Part shown: positions 17,544-26,276 of the stretch, piece by piece
Numbering within the stretch: the stretch's first letter is position 1
Layout: the number at the start of each line of letters is the position of its first letter
DNA from: Prevotella sp. UBA5387
Lineage (GTDB): Bacteria > Bacteroidota > Bacteroidia > Bacteroidales > Bacteroidaceae
Assembly (NCBI GenBank): GCA_002407775.1
Contig: DHOP01000010.1
Span: 13,789-77,788 of the forward strand
Direction of reading: 5' to 3'
DNA length: 64,000 nt
Position numbers and translations under genes: made by a program
Notes under the pieces: model-generated
The model's input: the letters and a program-made list of their open reading frames with translations, nothing else
Told to the model about the DNA's origin: nothing
Databases searched by the model: none

Positions 17544-17862
17544 CAACGAAAATTTGGCAAAACCTATACAACAATCATTTTATTCGTAATGCAAGTCTTC
17601 AAGCATTTTCATTAGACAGAAATAAGTCATACGAAAAGATAAAGCCTTTCAGATCATGTCTCATATTTTGTTTTGACAATTTCTATGACAATATTAGGAA
17701 AAAGCTGATGCAATGATTAGATTCTTTATCAAACGATTTCAGATTCCTTGAAGAAGAACCTACAATACAGAACATCACTTTGACCACATATAACCAGGCA
17801 AAAAATATGTAATTCTCTTATGTTCAACTTAATACAAAATCATTAATTCATTATTATCTTTT

Positions 17863-18654
17863 ATGAAAAAACTCTACTTTATAGCTGTTGCTTCGCTCTT
17901 TTTTTCAACGATGGGCATGGCACAAACCAGCTGGGATTTCAAGGTAACCTCAGATGCCGATCTCACAAACCTCAAGGCTGAATGGGGTACAAACGATGCA
18001 GGATTATCCTATGTAAACACAAACGTTACGATCGGAAAATATTCCACTACTGGCATTGATTCTAGTGCCTACTTTAACGACGGGGCAGAAGCCATCAAGT
18101 ATGCCACTCCAGTTAAGGCAAATGGCGTTGAACTCGAATCTACCAAAGGCTTGTTGTTCGGCTATGTTTCAACATCTCAAAATCGTTTTATCATTAATAA
18201 TGGTGGCGTTTTCCGTGTGTTCATCAACAACAAGAGCAATGGATTGCACGTGGGCAACGTCAATGGATACTTCGTTATTCCAAATATCAATCAAGGTGAC
18301 ACCATCACTATCGTTTCAAGAAGAGTGACTGGCTCATGTGGACTTTTGCCACCTACTTCATTGAATGTACAAAGTGGATTCTCGCTTTCATCTGACAACG
18401 TTTTCATTAACAATGTAGGTGTTTCAAACAAAGATGGCAATGTAGTAATCAGGATGCAGGGTGGTGTAAGTTATCTCACTGGCATAGTTATAAAGAAAGC
18501 AGTTGCGACTGGTATCAGTATGCAGACAATTAACAACCAAAAGGCACTTTCTAAGGCCATTTATTCAATTGATGGCAAATATGTCGGCACACAGCTGAAT
18601 GGCCTTCAAAAAGGAATTTATATCCAAGGTGGTAAGAAAATTCTTGTGAACTGA
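17863..18654 (+). CDS. Secreted PUL protein with C-terminal GIYI..GKK tail
   Basis: 263-residue protein of unknown function. The signal peptide MKKLYFIAVASLFFSTMGMAQ is followed by a beta-rich domain starting TSWDFKVTSDADLTNLKAEW, which resembles the non-catalytic N-terminal modules of some Bacteroidota pectate lyases and could bind carbohydrate. The last about 45 residues (from ATGISMQ to the end) contain IYSIDGKYVGTQLNGLQKGI and end GKKILVN, similar to short C-terminal sorting tails of Prevotella secreted proteins; a type IX-like sorting role is inferred, not shown. It is the first gene after operator site 1. Its 3' end is duplicated 991 bp downstream, at the end of the next gene. Confidence 0.75.
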   Translation: MKKLYFIAVASLFFSTMGMAQTSWDFKVTSDADLTNLKAEWGTNDAGLSYVNTNVTIGKYSTTGIDSSAYFNDGAEAIKYATPVKANGVELESTKGLLFGYVSTSQNRFIINNGGVFRVFINNKSNGLHVGNVNGYFVIPNINQGDTITIVSRRVTGSCGLLPPTSLNVQSGFSLSSDNVFINNVGVSNKDGNVVIRMQGGVSYLTGIVIKKAVATGISMQTINNQKALSKAIYSIDGKYVGTQLNGLQKGIYIQGGKKILVN

Positions 18655-20482
18655 TTTCACTCACGACAATTCTAACTTCATCAACAATTAAAAGACTTTT
18701 GTTTTGATTCCTACAATTCTATGTTGTCTGATGACCGTTGCCGGGATATCCACTGAATACGACATTGCAAAGACAACAGCAACCGACAGTACAGCCAAGC
18801 AAAGCACCGTGAATTATGATGAGCTTGCCATGGCTTGGCATGATGAATTCGAGGGAACCCAAGTTGATATGACGAAGTGGAATTATCGTGCCTTAGGAAC
18901 AACACGAACATTTGGAGTCGTCGACAAGAGGACAATCGAGGTGGACGGGCAAGGATTTCTGCACATCAAAGTACTCAAAGAAGAGTCTACAGGAACCTAT
19001 TATATAGGCGAACTAGGCACTCAAAAATTATTTTCTCAGAAGTATGGGTACTTTGAATGTAGAGCCAAAATGAACACAAGCCTTGGTCCTCACGTTGCTT
19101 TCTGGCTACAGTCACCCACAATGAGTCAAGTGGGCGACCCAGCAACGAATGGTGCGGAGATTGATATCTTCGAATATCACTGCCGGACTCCTAACATTGT
19201 CTACCATAATATTCACTGGGATGGTTATAAAACAGATCACAAGACCGCTGGTATGAAAGTCACTTATCCACAGATAACAGATGGCTTTCACACCTTTGGC
19301 CTGAAATGGACACCCTGTGCATATACTTTCTACATTGACGGCAAGGAGACTTGGACTTGCACGGTGGGGGTATCTCAACGAGACGAATATTTGATCCTTT
19401 CTACTGAACTTAACGGATGGGGAGGCGACCCGAAATTAGGAACATTCCCAGATGAGGTGGTGTTCGACTATGTGCGAGTCTATAAATTTAATGATATTAC
19501 TGGCATCAGTCAGCAAACAATCAGCACCAATAAATCAGTTTCCCATGCAATATATTCAATTGATGGCAGTTATGTCGGTACTCAACTGAATGGCCTCCAA
19601 AAAGGGATTTATATCCAAGACGGGAAAAAAATCCTTGTGAATTGATTTTTCTAACGACGATTCAAACTTCTTCAACGAAATGGAAAGATTATCTTTGATT
19701 CCAATAATTCTATGTGGCATGACGATTATTGGGTGCACTTCACCCGAGAATGACATCACAACAACCACTGGGAAAGACAGTACAGACATGCCAAGCACGG
19801 TAAATTATGACGAGCTTTCCATGGTCTGGAACGATGAATTTGACGGAACAGAAGTTGACTTGAAGAAGTGGAATTATCGCGATTTAGGCAAAAGACGCAA
19901 CTTAGGGGTCGTAGACAAGAAGACTATCGAGTTGGACGGTCAAGGGCTTCTGCACATCAAAGTACTATATGATCAGCCAACCGACACCTATTACATCGGT
20001 GAATTGGGAACTGAAAAGCTGTTTTCGCAAAAGTATGGCTACTTTGAATGCAGAGCAAAGATGAACCGAAGCCTCGGCCCCCATGTTGCTTTTTGGCTTC
20101 AGTCTCCCACGATGAGTCAGGTGGGTGACCCAGAAACAAACGGTACAGAGATCGATATCTTCGAGTATCACCGTAAGACTCCGAGCATCGTTTACCATAA
20201 CCTCCACTGGGACGGTTATGGAACGGAACACAAGACGACCGGTAAGAAAGTGACCTATCCTCAGATTGCTGAGGGATTCCACACGTTCGGACTAAAGTGG
20301 ACGCCTAGTGCATATATTTTCTATGTTGATGGAAAGGAGACTTGGAAGTGTAGCGTGGCGGTCTCGCAGCGTGACGAATACATGATTCTCTCTACAGAAC
20401 TAAGCGGATGGGGAGGAGATCCCAAATATGGGAAATTCCCTGACGAGGTGATCTTCGACTACGTGCGTGTCTACAAAATAAA
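18508..20482 (+). repeat. 991-bp tandem duplication covering a tail, spacer and GH16 gene
   Basis: Two divergent copies with a constant 991-bp offset: tail-coding GATGGC at 18571 and 19562, TTGATTCC at 18704 and 19695, GA(T/C)GAGGTG at 19451 and 20442. Copy 1 spans about 18508-19491 and copy 2 about 19499-20482. The left part comes from the 3' end of the upstream tail-bearing gene, the rest from GH16. Confidence 0.85.
18704..19645 (+). CDS. GH16 family protein, duplicated copy 1, with fused C-terminal tail
   Basis: 313 codons from a TTG at 18704. GH16 catalytic core with EIDIFE (E152, D154, E157), the nucleophile/acid pattern of the family. Compared with the copy at 19680, the position of the ATG is TAA (18689-18691) and the lipobox cysteine has become Ile, so the gene has no normal start or lipoprotein signal; translation could begin at TTG 18704, or at ATG 18731 without any signal. 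At its end it carries a tail (from TGISQQT to GKKILVN) copied from the 17863 gene, which copy 2 lacks. The catalytic domain is intact, so it may still be expressed; it may also be on the way to a pseudogene. The polysaccharide cleaved is not known; GH16 enzymes cut beta-1,3 or beta-1,4 glucans or galactans, or poly-LacNAc. Confidence 0.75.
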   Translation: MIPTILCCLMTVAGISTEYDIAKTTATDSTAKQSTVNYDELAMAWHDEFEGTQVDMTKWNYRALGTTRTFGVVDKRTIEVDGQGFLHIKVLKEESTGTYYIGELGTQKLFSQKYGYFECRAKMNTSLGPHVAFWLQSPTMSQVGDPATNGAEIDIFEYHCRTPNIVYHNIHWDGYKTDHKTAGMKVTYPQITDGFHTFGLKWTPCAYTFYIDGKETWTCTVGVSQRDEYLILSTELNGWGGDPKLGTFPDEVVFDYVRVYKFNDITGISQQTISTNKSVSHAIYSIDGSYVGTQLNGLQKGIYIQDGKKILVN

Positions 20483-20498
20483 AAACACCAGCTGGTAA
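19680..20498 (+). CDS. GH16 family lipoprotein, duplicated copy 2
   Basis: 272-residue endo-acting glycoside hydrolase of family 16. The lipoprotein signal ends in IIGC with Cys19, so it is probably attached to the outer membrane. The catalytic motif EIDIFE gives E157 (nucleophile), D159 and E162 (acid/base); other family patterns are YFECRAKMN, HVAFWLQSPTMSQVGDP and FDYVRVYK at the C-terminus. It ends directly after the GH16 fold, without the tail present on copy 1. It starts 34 bp after copy 1 and is followed 9 bp later by the lyase gene, so all are co-transcribed. GH16 is not usual in chondroitin-type PULs, so the true substrate may be a mixed polymer. Confidence 0.9.
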   Translation: MERLSLIPIILCGMTIIGCTSPENDITTTTGKDSTDMPSTVNYDELSMVWNDEFDGTEVDLKKWNYRDLGKRRNLGVVDKKTIELDGQGLLHIKVLYDQPTDTYYIGELGTEKLFSQKYGYFECRAKMNRSLGPHVAFWLQSPTMSQVGDPETNGTEIDIFEYHRKTPSIVYHNLHWDGYGTEHKTTGKKVTYPQIAEGFHTFGLKWTPSAYIFYVDGKETWKCSVAVSQRDEYMILSTELSGWGGDPKYGKFPDEVIFDYVRVYKIKNTSW

Positions 20499-20507
20499 TA
20501 TTAAGGT

Positions 20508-22436
20508 ATGAAGCATTTATTATCTATCATTGTCTTGGCATTGTTCGGTTTTACGAATACAAATGCCTATGAGAAACGGGATTTGTTGCAGCATAGCGCA
20601 AGCGAGGAACAAATCAAACAGTATCTTGTGATGGACCAAAAGTGGGTGCCATACCCCAACTATATTGACCGTCAAGGTTGGGATGAGTTGACTGGCGACA
20701 ATCGTAACGCCATTATCAAGGCTGGCGAACGCTTTTTGGATAATGCTTGGACAGTCGTTCGCGCATCAGACTATATGGAATATGAACGGTCTGGTAGCAG
20801 GAAGGCGATGGAGGATCCCTACAACAAGAACACTCAGGCCTTCAGCGCATTACTCATGGCAGAATTGGCTGAGGGCAAAGGAAGATTCGTCAATGACATT
20901 GTCAATGGTGTCTTTTCATTGTGCGAAATGACCAGCTGGGCAGAATCTGCTCACCTTGCATCCTATCAGAAGACCAAGCGCGCACTACCCGACCATAATG
21001 AGAATATCCTCGACTTAAAGTCGGGAAACCTCTCACAACTGCTTTCTTGGACTTATTATTTCCTTCACAACGAGTTCGACAAAGTAGACCCCATCATCTC
21101 CCAGCGACTACATTACGAATTGTATCGCAGAGAGATTAACCCCTATTTGGAGAGGAGTGACTTCTGGTGGATGGCTTTCAACTATCATCCTGGAATAATG
21201 GTTAACAACTGGAATCCTTGGTGCAACTCCAATGCATTGCTCTGTTTCATGCTGCTTGAGAATGATCGAGACCGCTTAGCCAAGGCTGTTTATAGGACAA
21301 TGACCTCCGTGGACCAATATCTTAACTATGTAAAAGAGGATGGCGGCTGCGAGGAAGGGCCTTCCTACTGGGGACATTCACCTGGGAAACTATATGAATA
21401 CCTATCTGTTCTTTCGATGGCAACAGGGGGAAAGGTTTCGCTCTTCAACCAGAAGATGATTAGAGACATGGGAGAATACATGGCATTGTCATATGTTGGC
21501 AACGAGTGGGTCGTCAATTTTGCCGATGCATCTGCCAAAGCTGGTGAAGTCTATACACCGCTTATCTTCAGATATGGCGTGGCTGTGAATAGTGAAGTGA
21601 TGAAGTCCATGGCAGTAGACAGAGAGAGTAAGTATCCCACAAAGTTGCAGAACAACTGGCTGGACTTATTCCGCGGATTAGAAACATTGCGATTTGCTCC
21701 AATGATGGCGAAGGCAAAGGGCAACTTCCAAGCACCAGCATTCACGTGGTATCCTCAGACTCAGTTCTGCTATATGCGTGATAAAAGTGCATTTCTTGCC
21801 ACCAAGGGTGGAAATAATAATGAGAGCCACAATCACAATGATGTAGGAACGTTCACCCTGTACTTTGACAACATGCCCATCTTGATTGATGCAGGAGTAG
21901 GTACTTATACGCGCCAGACATTCAGCAGCGAGCGTTACTCTATCTGGACGATGCAGAGCCAATACCACAACTTGCCCGTCATCAATGGCATACAACAAAA
22001 ATTTGGCGCTGAATACAAAGCCTCGAATGTCAAAGCTACCAAGTCGAAAGACTCCTTTTCGGCAGATATCTCCACAGCATATCCCGAGGAAGCAAAGGTA
22101 AAGTCTTGGGTTAGGTCGTACAAATTAGACAATGACAAGTTGATGGTGTCTGACAATTTCAGTCTCACCCAATGTAAAACACCCCATCGCATCAACTTCT
22201 TGAGTTGGGGAGATATTGATATTTCCCATTCGGGAGAGGTCCGAATAAATGTCCAAGGCGTCAAGTCCAAGCTCAAATACGACTCCAAGAAGTTTGTAGC
22301 AAGCATCGAAGACATCAACTTGACAGATGTTCGCTTGTCAAAAGTATGGGGGCCCGTGATTCGTCGAATAACGCTTACGGCTAAGACGACCGATACCGCT
22401 GGAGAATATCGTTATATAATCTCCAAGGAAAAATGA
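20508..22436 (+). CDS. Heparinase II/III-like polysaccharide lyase
   Basis: 642-residue secreted lyase of the heparinase II/III superfamily. A signal peptide of about 20 residues (ending NTNA) precedes an alpha/alpha-toroid domain (about 50-380, with YHPGIMVNNWNPWCNS) and an anti-parallel beta-sandwich domain with ESHNHNDVGTFTLYF, LIDAGVGTYT and MQSQYHNLPVING, the conserved core of the Hepar_II_III domain, including candidate metal and catalytic histidines. Enzymes of this superfamily (PL12, PL15, PL21, PL33 and others) cleave uronic-acid polymers by beta-elimination; the CAZy family cannot be fixed here. It is the last gene of the first PUL unit. A perfect hairpin follows at 22512-22543. Confidence 0.88.
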   Translation: MKHLLSIIVLALFGFTNTNAYEKRDLLQHSASEEQIKQYLVMDQKWVPYPNYIDRQGWDELTGDNRNAIIKAGERFLDNAWTVVRASDYMEYERSGSRKAMEDPYNKNTQAFSALLMAELAEGKGRFVNDIVNGVFSLCEMTSWAESAHLASYQKTKRALPDHNENILDLKSGNLSQLLSWTYYFLHNEFDKVDPIISQRLHYELYRREINPYLERSDFWWMAFNYHPGIMVNNWNPWCNSNALLCFMLLENDRDRLAKAVYRTMTSVDQYLNYVKEDGGCEEGPSYWGHSPGKLYEYLSVLSMATGGKVSLFNQKMIRDMGEYMALSYVGNEWVVNFADASAKAGEVYTPLIFRYGVAVNSEVMKSMAVDRESKYPTKLQNNWLDLFRGLETLRFAPMMAKAKGNFQAPAFTWYPQTQFCYMRDKSAFLATKGGNNNESHNHNDVGTFTLYFDNMPILIDAGVGTYTRQTFSSERYSIWTMQSQYHNLPVINGIQQKFGAEYKASNVKATKSKDSFSADISTAYPEEAKVKSWVRSYKLDNDKLMVSDNFSLTQCKTPHRINFLSWGDIDISHSGEVRINVQGVKSKLKYDSKKFVASIEDINLTDVRLSKVWGPVIRRITLTAKTTDTAGEYRYIISKEK

Positions 22437-22511
22437 ATCTGATACTTCCTGAGAATTCAATATCGGGCATTCCACTATAAAGCAATTGTGTAATAGCAAA
22501 AACCCAAAAAT

Positions 22512-22543
22512 AGAGCCATTGATATTACCTTATCAATGGCTCT
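22512..22543. terminator. Hairpin after the first PUL unit
   Basis: Perfect 13-bp stem AGAGCCATTGATA (22512-22524) with TATCAATGGCTCT (22531-22543) and a 6-base loop. The T-rich side is on the minus strand, but position suggests it marks the 3' end of the lyase transcript. Confidence 0.6.
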
Positions 22544-22602
22544 GATTAGTTTCAAAGAGCGTTGATTAGTACACTATCGCACGGGTACTTAACGGTACCG
22601 TT

Positions 22603-22687
22603 GCGATTAGTATCCTTTGGCAATGCGATTCATATCGAATGGCATTGCGTTTGATGTCTGAACACATTGCCAAAGGATAGTAGTCGC
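22603..22687. repeat. REP-like intergenic palindrome, copy C
   Basis: Inverted arms GCGATTAGTATCCTTTGGCA (from 22603) and TTGCCAAAGGATAGTAGTCG (from 22667), with about two mismatches, around a core with GCGATTCATATCGAATGGC. It lies downstream of an operon end, as do the other copies. Confidence 0.75.
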
Positions 22688-22820
22688 GATGCCATCTCAT
22701 ACCAACCGCAAATACATCAAAAAAATATATCATACAAATGCTAAAATCGTACATTCTGGAAAAAGAGTGAAGCATTGCACGAGAATGAATTAAAAACGAC
22801 GTGAAAATATTACCTCATAA

Positions 22821-22952
22821 ATGATAGAAATGATTGATCGAATGTTCAGAAATATACCTGAAGAATGCAATCAAGAAGAAGCCCAAAGGCGCCTGAAGCA
22901 TTTCATACTCGAAATGAGAACAAGGTTCTTCTTCTTTGCCCATATTTACTAA
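22821..22952 (+). CDS. Possible 43-codon small ORF before susC
   Basis: ATG at 22821 opens a 43-codon frame (begins MIEMIDRMFRNIPEECNQ, ends FAHIY) that stops 14 bp before candidate operator site 2. The product would be charged and helical, with a phenylalanine-rich end. No family is recognised and there is no promoter evidence, so it may be chance or a gene remnant. Confidence 0.2.
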   Translation: MIEMIDRMFRNIPEECNQEEAQRRLKHFILEMRTRFFFFAHIY

Positions 22953-22966
22953 ATCGTACACTTCCT

Positions 22967-22996
22967 TTTTTGTACAATATCTGATTTTTTTTGTAT
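22967..22996 (+). promoter_or_regulatory. Candidate HTCS operator, site 2
   Basis: 26 of 30 positions match site 1 (17475-17504), including TTTTTGTACAA, CTGAT and the second TTGTAT, with TTGTA half-sites at 22970 and 22991 (21 bp apart). It ends 31 bp before the -7 box of susC. Confidence 0.72.
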
Positions 22997-23027
22997 TTTA
23001 TTTCCTATTTCATTTCTAACTTAAACG

Positions 23028-23035
23028 TAAATTTG
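23028..23035 (+). promoter_or_regulatory. -7 promoter box of susC
   Basis: TAAATTTG matches TAnnTTTG; the ATG at 23061 follows 25 bp later. No -33 TTTG at normal spacing, as expected for an activator-dependent promoter. Confidence 0.7.
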
Positions 23036-23060
23036 CAACAAATAATTATCTGACCTTTAC

Positions 23061-26000
23061 ATGAATAATAAATCTAAATCTTATCTTTTTAGAAAGTTTT
23101 TGTTCCCGACGTTATTGATGTTCTTTGCAACATCAGCGTCATTTGCGCAAGAACAAGTGACCGGTGTCGTTATTGATGAGACCGGTGAAGGAATGCCAGG
23201 TGTAAGCGTTCTCGTCAAAGGGACGCAGTCTGGTGTGGTTACAGACTTTAATGGTGGATTCACTATTAAGCCTGAACAAAGAAATGCCATATTGTCTTTT
23301 TCTTTCTTAGGCTATGTGACAAAGGAAGAAAAGGCAACTCCTGGAAAACTGATGCGAGTACAACTTTTGGAAGACAAAAAGTTGCTCGACGAGGTTGTCG
23401 TTGTTGGTTATCAAGAGGTAAGGAAACGTGACTTGACTGGTTCGGTTGCCAAAGCAGACGTCAGTGCACTCACTAGCACACCAATTGCTTCATTTGATCA
23501 AACCTTAGGTGGACGCCTCGCAGGTGTGAACGTCTCTTCTAATGAAGGACAGCCTGGTTCAACGATGAACATCGTAATTCGTGGTAACAACTCTTTGACG
23601 CAGGACAACACTCCACTCTATGTAGTCGATGGTTTCCCTGTTGAGGACCCTGCTATTGCAAGTTCCATCAATCCATCGGATATTGCCTCTATAGATGTGC
23701 TCAAAGATGCATCTGCTTCTGCCATCTATGGTGCTCGCGGTGCCAATGGTGTTGTGATTATCACCACGAAAAGTGGAACTGTAGGAAAGCCTACCATTCA
23801 ATACGATGGCTCCATTGGTTGGCAAAATGTGAGCAAGAAGATCCCAATGATGGATGCTTATCAATTTGTAGGATTACAAAACGAAATGTATCCTGATCGT
23901 GTTGCTGACACTTATCTTAGCTTATACGAAGGAAAGCAATGGACTCTTGATGACTATAAGAACATCCCCCAATACAATTGGCAGGACATGATCTTTCAGA
24001 CTGCTCCAATCCAAAGTCATAATGTAAGTCTGAATGGTGGTAGCACTGGAGTCAGATACAATGCATCTTTATCTTATTATGATCAGGATGGTGTTGTTCT
24101 GAGGTCTAATTACAACAGACTACAGGGCCGTATGGGAACAACCGTTACCAAGAATAAACTGAAGATTAATCTTGGAATCAACTATTCTCAAACTAAGCAA
24201 ACTGGAGCATCTCCCTCTCAGAATTCATGGTCTGGCATGAACAACCTGTTCTATAGCGTATGGGGCTATCGACCAGTTACACAACCTTCGACTCCTTTGC
24301 ACTCCTTGGTGGAGAATGCTACTGATGAAGACGTAAACAATACCAACGACTATCGCTTCAATCCCATCATGTCACTCAACAATGAGTACAATCAGAATAT
24401 CAACACATATATCCAATTCAATGGATATTTGGAGTATGAGTTTATGAAAGGATTGAGACTGAAAGTATCTGGTGGCTATACAGACACACGCTTTGAGAAT
24501 GATCAATTCAACAACTCTAAGACTCGCTACGGCAGCCGTATCTCCAATGAAAAGGTAAATGCAACGGTGGCTCGCTCAAAGCGTTCAACATGGCTCAATG
24601 AGAATACGTTGACCTATCAGACAGACTTTAACAAGACTCACTACATCAATACTTTGCTAGGTTTCTCCTTGCAAAACTCTGATTATGAGTCTTACAGATT
24701 CCACACGATCAATATCCCAAATGAATCTCTCGGCATGGCTGGCATGAGTCAGGGTACCCCAACTACAACCAACTCTCTGAAGTCCTCATGGTCGATGATG
24801 TCTTACTTCGGTAGATTCAACTACAACTACAAGTCGAAATACTACGCAACAGTAACTATGCGTGCTGATGGTAGCTCTAAGTTCCGCGGCAAAAACCGTT
24901 TTGGTTACTTCCCTTCAGGATCATTGGCATGGAATTTTACAGAGGAAGACTTCTGGAAACCAGCAAGCAAGGTGCTCAATAGTGGTAAGCTCAGATTGAG
25001 TTGGGGTCTTACCGGTAACAACCGCGTAGGCGAATATGACACCTATGGCATCTATGAGCTGCTCAAGGATCGTCGTGGAGACTTAGTATCATTAGGTAGT
25101 GTCCCAAGTGGTGTGTATCCTTACAACAATGATGACAAGAACGTGGGTATGGTGCCGACATCTATCCCTAATGAGGATTTGAAATGGGAGACAACCGAAC
25201 AATGGAACTTGGGTGTTGACCTTGGATTTCTCCAGGATCGTATCGGAGTAACCGTAGACCTCTACAGCAAGACCACTCGCGACCTTCTTCTTCTCTCCAA
25301 TCTGCCCTTATCTTCGGGATTCATCAGTGCCATGAAGAATATCGGTAAGGTAAGAAACCAAGGTATTGAGTTCACATTGAACACAACAAACATCAAGACA
25401 AAGAAGTTCCAGTGGACAACCAATTTCAATATTGCCTTCAATAAAAACGAAGTACTTGCACTGTCCGAGAATCAAACCGCTTTGCTCACAGCAGCACAAT
25501 TTGATCAAAACTTCAATTCACAGAGCAGTTATATCGCCAAAGTTGGTTATTCTATGGGTTCGATGTTCGGATTTATCTATGATGGAACCTACAAACTCGA
25601 CGACTTTAACAAGTCAGGAGAGTCCTATTCTCTTAAGGCAAACGTTCCTCATTACTCTTCTGAGGCAAACACCCAGCCAGGTATGCCTAAATATCGTGAC
25701 CTCAATGGTGATGGCATCATCGATAATGAAGACCGAACGATGATTGGTAACGGTATGCCTATTCATACTGGCGGATTCACCAATAATTTCTATTATGGCG
25801 GATTTGACCTGAGCATATTCTTCCAATGGTCTTATGGCAACGATATCCTCAATGCGAACAGGCTTATGTTTGAGAGCAGCTGGAACAAGTCACGCGACCT
25901 GAACCAATATGCAAGCTATGCTGACAGATGGACGATGGACAATCTCGAAAGCAACATTCCAAGAGCTACAACTTCAAGCTCCAACCGAGTATTCTCTTCT

Positions 26001-26258
26001 CGTATTATTGAGGATGGCTCGTTCTTGAGACTTAAGACCTTAAGCTTTGGATATAGCTTCCCTAAGCAATTGATCTCCAAAGCAAAAATAGACCAATTAC
26101 GAATTTACTTCGCAGCAGAAAACTTATTGACTTTCAGCAACTATTCTGGTTACGATCCTGAGGCCTCTATCAGAGAAGGCGCTCTTACACCTGGCCTTGA
26201 CTTCTCGGCCTACCCACGTGCACGCACCTTCAGTTTCGGTATCAATCTTGGTTTCTAA
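23061..26258 (+). CDS. SusC-like TonB-dependent outer membrane transporter
   Basis: 1065-residue SusC/RagA family porin that imports oligosaccharides across the outer membrane with TonB energy. A signal peptide of about 29 residues is followed by a CarboxypepD_reg-like domain (VTGVVIDETGEGMPGVSVLV), the TonB-box-like DEVVVVGYQ, a plug domain (VSSNEGQPGSTMNIVIRGNN, GARGANGVVIITTKSG) and a 22-strand barrel ending in FGINLGF. It is full length, first gene of the second PUL unit and pairs with the SusD gene 18 bp downstream. The candidate HTCS operator and a -7 box precede it. Confidence 0.96.
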   Translation: MNNKSKSYLFRKFLFPTLLMFFATSASFAQEQVTGVVIDETGEGMPGVSVLVKGTQSGVVTDFNGGFTIKPEQRNAILSFSFLGYVTKEEKATPGKLMRVQLLEDKKLLDEVVVVGYQEVRKRDLTGSVAKADVSALTSTPIASFDQTLGGRLAGVNVSSNEGQPGSTMNIVIRGNNSLTQDNTPLYVVDGFPVEDPAIASSINPSDIASIDVLKDASASAIYGARGANGVVIITTKSGTVGKPTIQYDGSIGWQNVSKKIPMMDAYQFVGLQNEMYPDRVADTYLSLYEGKQWTLDDYKNIPQYNWQDMIFQTAPIQSHNVSLNGGSTGVRYNASLSYYDQDGVVLRSNYNRLQGRMGTTVTKNKLKINLGINYSQTKQTGASPSQNSWSGMNNLFYSVWGYRPVTQPSTPLHSLVENATDEDVNNTNDYRFNPIMSLNNEYNQNINTYIQFNGYLEYEFMKGLRLKVSGGYTDTRFENDQFNNSKTRYGSRISNEKVNATVARSKRSTWLNENTLTYQTDFNKTHYINTLLGFSLQNSDYESYRFHTINIPNESLGMAGMSQGTPTTTNSLKSSWSMMSYFGRFNYNYKSKYYATVTMRADGSSKFRGKNRFGYFPSGSLAWNFTEEDFWKPASKVLNSGKLRLSWGLTGNNRVGEYDTYGIYELLKDRRGDLVSLGSVPSGVYPYNNDDKNVGMVPTSIPNEDLKWETTEQWNLGVDLGFLQDRIGVTVDLYSKTTRDLLLLSNLPLSSGFISAMKNIGKVRNQGIEFTLNTTNIKTKKFQWTTNFNIAFNKNEVLALSENQTALLTAAQFDQNFNSQSSYIAKVGYSMGSMFGFIYDGTYKLDDFNKSGESYSLKANVPHYSSEANTQPGMPKYRDLNGDGIIDNEDRTMIGNGMPIHTGGFTNNFYYGGFDLSIFFQWSYGNDILNANRLMFESSWNKSRDLNQYASYADRWTMDNLESNIPRATTSSSNRVFSSRIIEDGSFLRLKTLSFGYSFPKQLISKAKIDQLRIYFAAENLLTFSNYSGYDPEASIREGALTPGLDFSAYPRARTFSFGINLGF

Positions 26259-26276
26259 ATCACTTAATAAGACGTT

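Noticed and set aside
18689..18703. Frameshift as the reason copy 1 of GH16 lacks its start
   Set aside because: The 991-bp offset to copy 2 is unchanged across this segment, so substitutions (ATG to TAA) rather than an indel removed the start.
22512..22543. Riboswitch in the gap before susC
   Set aside because: A single simple hairpin with no multi-helix junction; it is better read as a 3' end structure of the upstream operon.
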